From positions 17,811 through 81,810 of the forward strand of contig CAKUMO010000010.1 of the NCBI GenBank assembly GCA_934667815.1: DNA of 64,000 bases, given 5' to 3'. Position numbers and translations under genes: made by a program. Positions 61,083 through 64,000 of this stretch are shown here, in pieces; position 1 is the stretch's first letter; every line of letters starts with the position of its first letter. The notes below the pieces were generated by a model. The model ran no database searches and had not been told where the DNA came from. It worked only from the letters and a program-made list of their open reading frames with translations. This stretch comes from an uncultured Oscillospiraceae bacterium (lineage in GTDB: Bacteria > Bacillota > Clostridia > Oscillospirales > Oscillospiraceae).

Positions 61083-61856
61083 ATGAAGTTTAAGACATTG
61101 GGGAATCGGGACAATCCCGCCGTTTTGTTCTTCCACGCCATGGGCGTAACGGGCGAGAGCAGCGAACCGGTTGCGAAGTATTTGCAGGATCGGTATTTCT
61201 GCATTCTGCCCACCTCCACCGTTTACTGCGAGGGGCAGAAATATGTCAGCAAGGTGGACGAGATACGGCAGGTGGAGAGCTTCTTGGAAGAGCAGGGCGT
61301 GAAAAGCCTCGCCATAGTGGTTGCTTCCTCCATTGGGGCAGACCTTGCCGCAGCGTTTTTGGCACAGACAAAGCTGCCCGTGGAACACGCGTTCTTTGAC
61401 GGCGGTCAATTTGCCAGAATTGGAAACGCAACGCGCCGCATTATGACGCCGTTTTTGTATTTTGCCATCAAGAGTCTGTATTGGTCAAGGGGCAAAACCC
61501 TTAAAAGAATTATGTGGTGTGACGACGATGCAATCAAGCCGTATTTTATTGCTGCGGGCAAAGCGCTGCGGTATGGGAATCTGCGCCGCCAGTTATCTGA
61601 CAGTCTGGAGGACAAGCCCTTCCCACCGCTGACGGAGATATTACAAAAGCACAGCTACTTCGAATTTGGCAGCATTGAGGAGCATTTCAAATACCGGGAC
61701 GCCGTGATGAAGGCGTATCCCTGCGGTCATTTCCCCGTTTTTGAAGGAAAGAATCACATGCACTATCAGATTCGTGAGCCGCAGAATTTTGCGAAAATGC
61801 TGATTTCCGTGATGGAACAGGATAAAATGCCGGAACTATCATTTATCAGAAAGTGA
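61083..61856 (+). CDS. Alpha/beta hydrolase fold protein
   Basis: 257 residues. The strand-turn-helix elbow is VVASSIGADLAAAF (ASSIG, a GxSxG variant, Ser about residue 83), with HFPVFEGKNHMHYQ near the end supplying the probable catalytic His. An oxyanion-type FFHAMGVTGES segment comes early. AAAGGAGG precedes the ATG. It is 9 bp before the methyltransferase gene, in one operon. Substrate unknown. Confidence 0.85.
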   Translation: MKFKTLGNRDNPAVLFFHAMGVTGESSEPVAKYLQDRYFCILPTSTVYCEGQKYVSKVDEIRQVESFLEEQGVKSLAIVVASSIGADLAAAFLAQTKLPVEHAFFDGGQFARIGNATRRIMTPFLYFAIKSLYWSRGKTLKRIMWCDDDAIKPYFIAAGKALRYGNLRRQLSDSLEDKPFPPLTEILQKHSYFEFGSIEEHFKYRDAVMKAYPCGHFPVFEGKNHMHYQIREPQNFAKMLISVMEQDKMPELSFIRK

Positions 61857-61865
61857 GAGATACTT

Positions 61866-62714
61866 ATGAAATACAAAATTGAGAAAAACACCGTACAGGA
61901 AACGCTGATTATTCCGCTGTATGCCAGAAAGGTATGCTCGGAGCTGTATCCGAGTCTCTATCGGGACGAAACGGCGGTTCGCCTGATTGATGAAATCGAC
62001 TATGACTTTTCGGACGCCGAGAAAAAATCCCGCAGCCTCATGCAGCGCTTCGGCTCCTTGGAGGTCGCCATGCGTCAGAATGATCTGGCGTGGGAGATAC
62101 GAGACTATCTGAAAAACCACCCCGAAGCGGCGGTGGTCAACCTTGGCTGCGGGCTGGACGGCACCGGCAGAAGCTGCGACAACGGCGCCTGCAAAATTTA
62201 CAATCTGGATTTTCCCGATGTCATCGCCGTGCGCAATGAGCTGCTGCCCGCCGGAGAACGGGAGGAGAACATCCCCTGCGACCTGAACGACACGGCGTGG
62301 TTCCGTAAAATCGACGTCTCCGGCGGCGCGGTGTTCTTTGCCTCCGGCGTGTTCTATTATTTCCTGACAGAGCAGGTCAAAGCGCTGGTGCAGCAGATGG
62401 CGGACGCGTTTCCAGGCGGCGTGCTGGTATTCGACGCGGCCAATCGGACGGCAGTAAAGATGATCGCAAAGACCTGGCTCAAGAGTGCGAAAATCAAGGA
62501 TGTGGGCGCGTATTTTGCTGTTTCGGACGCGAAAGGCGAGCTTTCTTTGTGGGATAGCCGCCTCCAGGTCACAAGCCGCGGCTATATGCTGGGCTACAAT
62601 GATCTTCGCGACCCGTCCGTCGGCGGCTTTTTCCGTTTCCTTGCAAGGGTCGGCGATCACCGGATGAAAATGCAGATCGTGAAGATCGGGTTCAAAAATC
62701 AGCAGCCCAAATAG
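61866..62714 (+). CDS. Class I SAM-dependent methyltransferase (LCMT/TcmP type)
   Basis: 282 residues of the leucine-carboxyl-methyltransferase/TcmP-like family. SAM motif I VVNLGCGLDGTG, followed by YNLDFPDVIAVRNELLP; FFASGVFYYFL and FDAANRT are further family motifs. Members O-methylate small metabolites or polyketides. Coupled to the upstream hydrolase. Possibly part of a detoxification or signalling operon under the TetR gene. Confidence 0.9.
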   Translation: MKYKIEKNTVQETLIIPLYARKVCSELYPSLYRDETAVRLIDEIDYDFSDAEKKSRSLMQRFGSLEVAMRQNDLAWEIRDYLKNHPEAAVVNLGCGLDGTGRSCDNGACKIYNLDFPDVIAVRNELLPAGEREENIPCDLNDTAWFRKIDVSGGAVFFASGVFYYFLTEQVKALVQQMADAFPGGVLVFDAANRTAVKMIAKTWLKSAKIKDVGAYFAVSDAKGELSLWDSRLQVTSRGYMLGYNDLRDPSVGGFFRFLARVGDHRMKMQIVKIGFKNQQPK

Positions 62715-62716
62715 CA

Positions 62717-62821
62717 GACAACCTGCCCATTGTCAACGCACTCGCCTGCGCTTGGATCGCATTCGGCAATCTATGGATGTTCGGCGGGCTGCTTACAGTA
62801 ACGAGTCGTACAAAAAGCTAG
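62717..62821 (+). pseudogene. Remnant of a membrane-protein gene (C-terminal fragment)
   Basis: An open frame of about 34 codons, DNLPIVNALACAWIAFGN...WMFGGLLTVTSRTKS, ends in TAG at 62819. It has no start codon or ribosome-binding site and begins inside the methyltransferase 3' end. It reads like the last transmembrane helix and tail of an integral membrane protein. Confidence 0.35.
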
Positions 62822-62842
62822 GACGGATTTGGGATAAACATA

Positions 62843-63685
62843 ATGTTATATTCAGAGAAGTTAGAATTATTTTCGTCAGCGCATCCCTGCGAAACCGTAA
62901 CGGCGGCGGGAGTGCCGTACCGCTATATTCTGAACGGAAACGCTGCCGGCAAAGCGCTGGTGTTTTTAAACGGCGGGATGAACACGCTCGAAATGTGGAT
63001 GGATTATGTGGATGGACTATCAGACGATTTCCGCATTCTCCTGTTCGACTATCCGCAGGAGCTGCGAACCAATCAGGAGCTTGTGACCGGAATGCACGCC
63101 TTCTTTCAATCGCTCGGAATTGAAGCCCCTATCCTTGTCGGGGCAAGCGACGGCGGAATGGTCGCGCAGATCTATGTGCAGAAGTACCCCGGAGAGACGG
63201 GCGGGTTGATTCTCATTTCCACCGGCGGCATGGACGCAAATACCCTGAAAAGTCTGAAAAAGAAATATTTCATTGCGCCGTTGATGCTGTGGTACATGAA
63301 GCACTGCAACTATGAAAAGCTCAAGCCGAGGCTCATAAAGGCGGGCATGAGCCATATCCGCAACGAAATCGCGGAGGAAATCGCCTATGCCAAAGACATG
63401 TTTGAAACGATTTTCAAGGATTACAAGCAGGAGAAGGATGTGCATATCTCCGGTCTGCTTGCCGATCTTATGAATCAGAAGCCCGTGACCGAGGCAGATT
63501 TTGCGGCGCTGGAGGGAAAAATTCTTCTTATCCTGCCCGATCAGGACTTCTTCTCCGGGAAAATGCAGGAGGATCTTATCCGATTGATGCACAAGCCGCA
63601 GATCGCTTATGTTTCCGGCGGCCATCTGTCAACGGTACTGAAGACGGAGAATTACATCCGCGCCATCCGTGAGTTTCTGAAGTGA
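62843..63685 (+). CDS. Alpha/beta hydrolase
   Basis: 280 residues. NGGMNTLEMWMD is the oxyanion region, LVGASDGGMVAQIYVQKYP the nucleophile elbow (GxSxG, Ser in GASDGG), LLILPDQDFF carries the acid residue, and YVSGGHLSTV the catalytic His. Homologous only distantly to the hydrolase at 61083. The ribosome-binding site is weak (AGGACGG, 22 bp before). A terminator-like hairpin follows at 63740. Confidence 0.88.
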   Translation: MLYSEKLELFSSAHPCETVTAAGVPYRYILNGNAAGKALVFLNGGMNTLEMWMDYVDGLSDDFRILLFDYPQELRTNQELVTGMHAFFQSLGIEAPILVGASDGGMVAQIYVQKYPGETGGLILISTGGMDANTLKSLKKKYFIAPLMLWYMKHCNYEKLKPRLIKAGMSHIRNEIAEEIAYAKDMFETIFKDYKQEKDVHISGLLADLMNQKPVTEADFAALEGKILLILPDQDFFSGKMQEDLIRLMHKPQIAYVSGGHLSTVLKTENYIRAIREFLK

Positions 63686-63739
63686 TCGGCAAGGCATGAA
63701 ATAACTGCGCAAGGATCCTCTAAATATGGGCAAAAAATA

Positions 63740-63777
63740 ACGGTCACACAATCCAAACGGACTGTGTGGCCGTATTT
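63740..63777 (+). terminator. Terminator after hydrolase gene
   Basis: 15-bp stem ACGGTCACACAATCC / GGACTGTGTGGCCGT (two G-U) then ATTTATA. The rest of 63686-63893 shows no gene. Confidence 0.65.
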
Positions 63778-63893
63778 ATATCAGTTGCTTTGCCTGTGCC
63801 GCCTGCGTCAACTCTTTATTAGCGCTGTTCCTTGATGGCAGCGAACGCAGGCGCAGAACACCATATTTTTCTTAAAAACGATTCAAAGCCCCC

Positions 63894-63922
63894 TTGACAA
63901 GTAACCGTTCGGTTGCTATAAT
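63894..63922 (+). promoter_or_regulatory. Consensus promoter of second TetR gene
   Basis: Perfect TTGACA (63894-63899), 17-bp spacer, perfect TATAAT (63917-63922). Confidence 0.9.
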
Positions 63923-63943
63923 GATAGTGACCGAGCGGTTACT
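63900..63943. promoter_or_regulatory. Twin palindromic TetR operator
   Basis: AGTAACCGTTCGGT (63900-63913) and ACCGAGCGGTTACT (63930-63943) are inverted repeats with one mismatch, and each half is itself a palindrome (AACCGTTCGGTT; ACCGAGCGGT). One half lies between -35 and -10, the other just after -10. Confidence 0.85.
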
Positions 63944-63963
63944 ACGAATTTGGGAGTGAAATT

Positions 63964-64000
63964 ATGGCTGGAGATACCAAAGAGCGCATTTTGGAAACCG
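63964..64000 (+). CDS. TetR family regulator (5' end only, cut by window)
   Basis: ATG at 63964 with GGGAGTG upstream; MAGDTKERILETA is the usual start of a TetR/AcrR HTH. Runs off the window end. The strong promoter and twin operator upstream fit an autorepressed TetR gene, probably followed by an efflux pump. Confidence 0.75.
   Translation, partial: MAGDTKERILET

Overview
The window is a GC-rich chromosomal segment of a spore-forming, low-G+C-phylum (Bacillota/Clostridia) bacterium, most likely an Oscillospiraceae/Ruminococcaceae-type gut anaerobe. The evidence is spoIIR, a clostridial-type large SRP RNA, the dnaG-rpoD operon, an LTA-synthase-like enzyme, sortase-type surface glycosidases, ackA, and frequent ATGA stop/start overlaps. 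No rRNA, CRISPR array, IS element or prophage was recognised.

Layout. 1-3.4 kb: a CopZ-like metallochaperone, an interspersed repeat, then a minus-strand DUF1015-ispE-spoIIR operon. 3.5-13 kb: a carbohydrate island with two AraC regulators, each divergent from a very large secreted, cell-wall-anchored glycosidase (GH127 beta-L-arabinofuranosidase type; GH27/36-like). 13-22 kb: housekeeping block on the minus strand (rpsU, SRP RNA, acpP, rpoD, dnaG, dgt, yigZ, hflX, rpmE, zinc-ribbon protein, tmcAL with an apparent CTG start). 22-27 kb: ackA, pepT, a MazG-like pyrophosphatase and a TraB/GumN lipoprotein. 27-36 kb: minus-strand secA-pgeF-SBP lipoprotein-LTA synthase run and a CDF metal exporter. 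36-40 kb: heterodimeric ABC exporter. 40-46 kb: typA, then a two-component system followed by an HtrA-like protein that has lost its catalytic His and Ser. 46-49 kb: SGNH hydrolase, folC and folT under a THF riboswitch. 49-50 kb: GNAT and YcxB-like genes.

50.5-53.4 kb holds the most interesting locus: two tRNA-like RNA elements (one a full cloverleaf with a CAU anticodon loop, one a mini-tRNA with acceptor and T arm only) directly behind a promoter, then RtcB RNA ligase, then a vWA/TROVE-like (DUF2828-type) protein. This resembles a Gram-positive counterpart of the known RtcB/Ro60/Y-RNA repair operons. Next to it lie two WYL-domain regulators (one frameshifted) and a small Cys-rich protein.

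56-64 kb: an uncharacterised protein with a UvrD-type helicase, then an accessory-looking region of TetR regulators with clear palindromic operators, two alpha/beta hydrolases and an LCMT-type methyltransferase; the window ends inside a second TetR gene. A repeat family with TGTCAAAAAA/TTTTTTGACA ends (260, 27382, 40315, 46099) is scattered through intergenic regions, and three of the four copies sit next to terminator hairpins.
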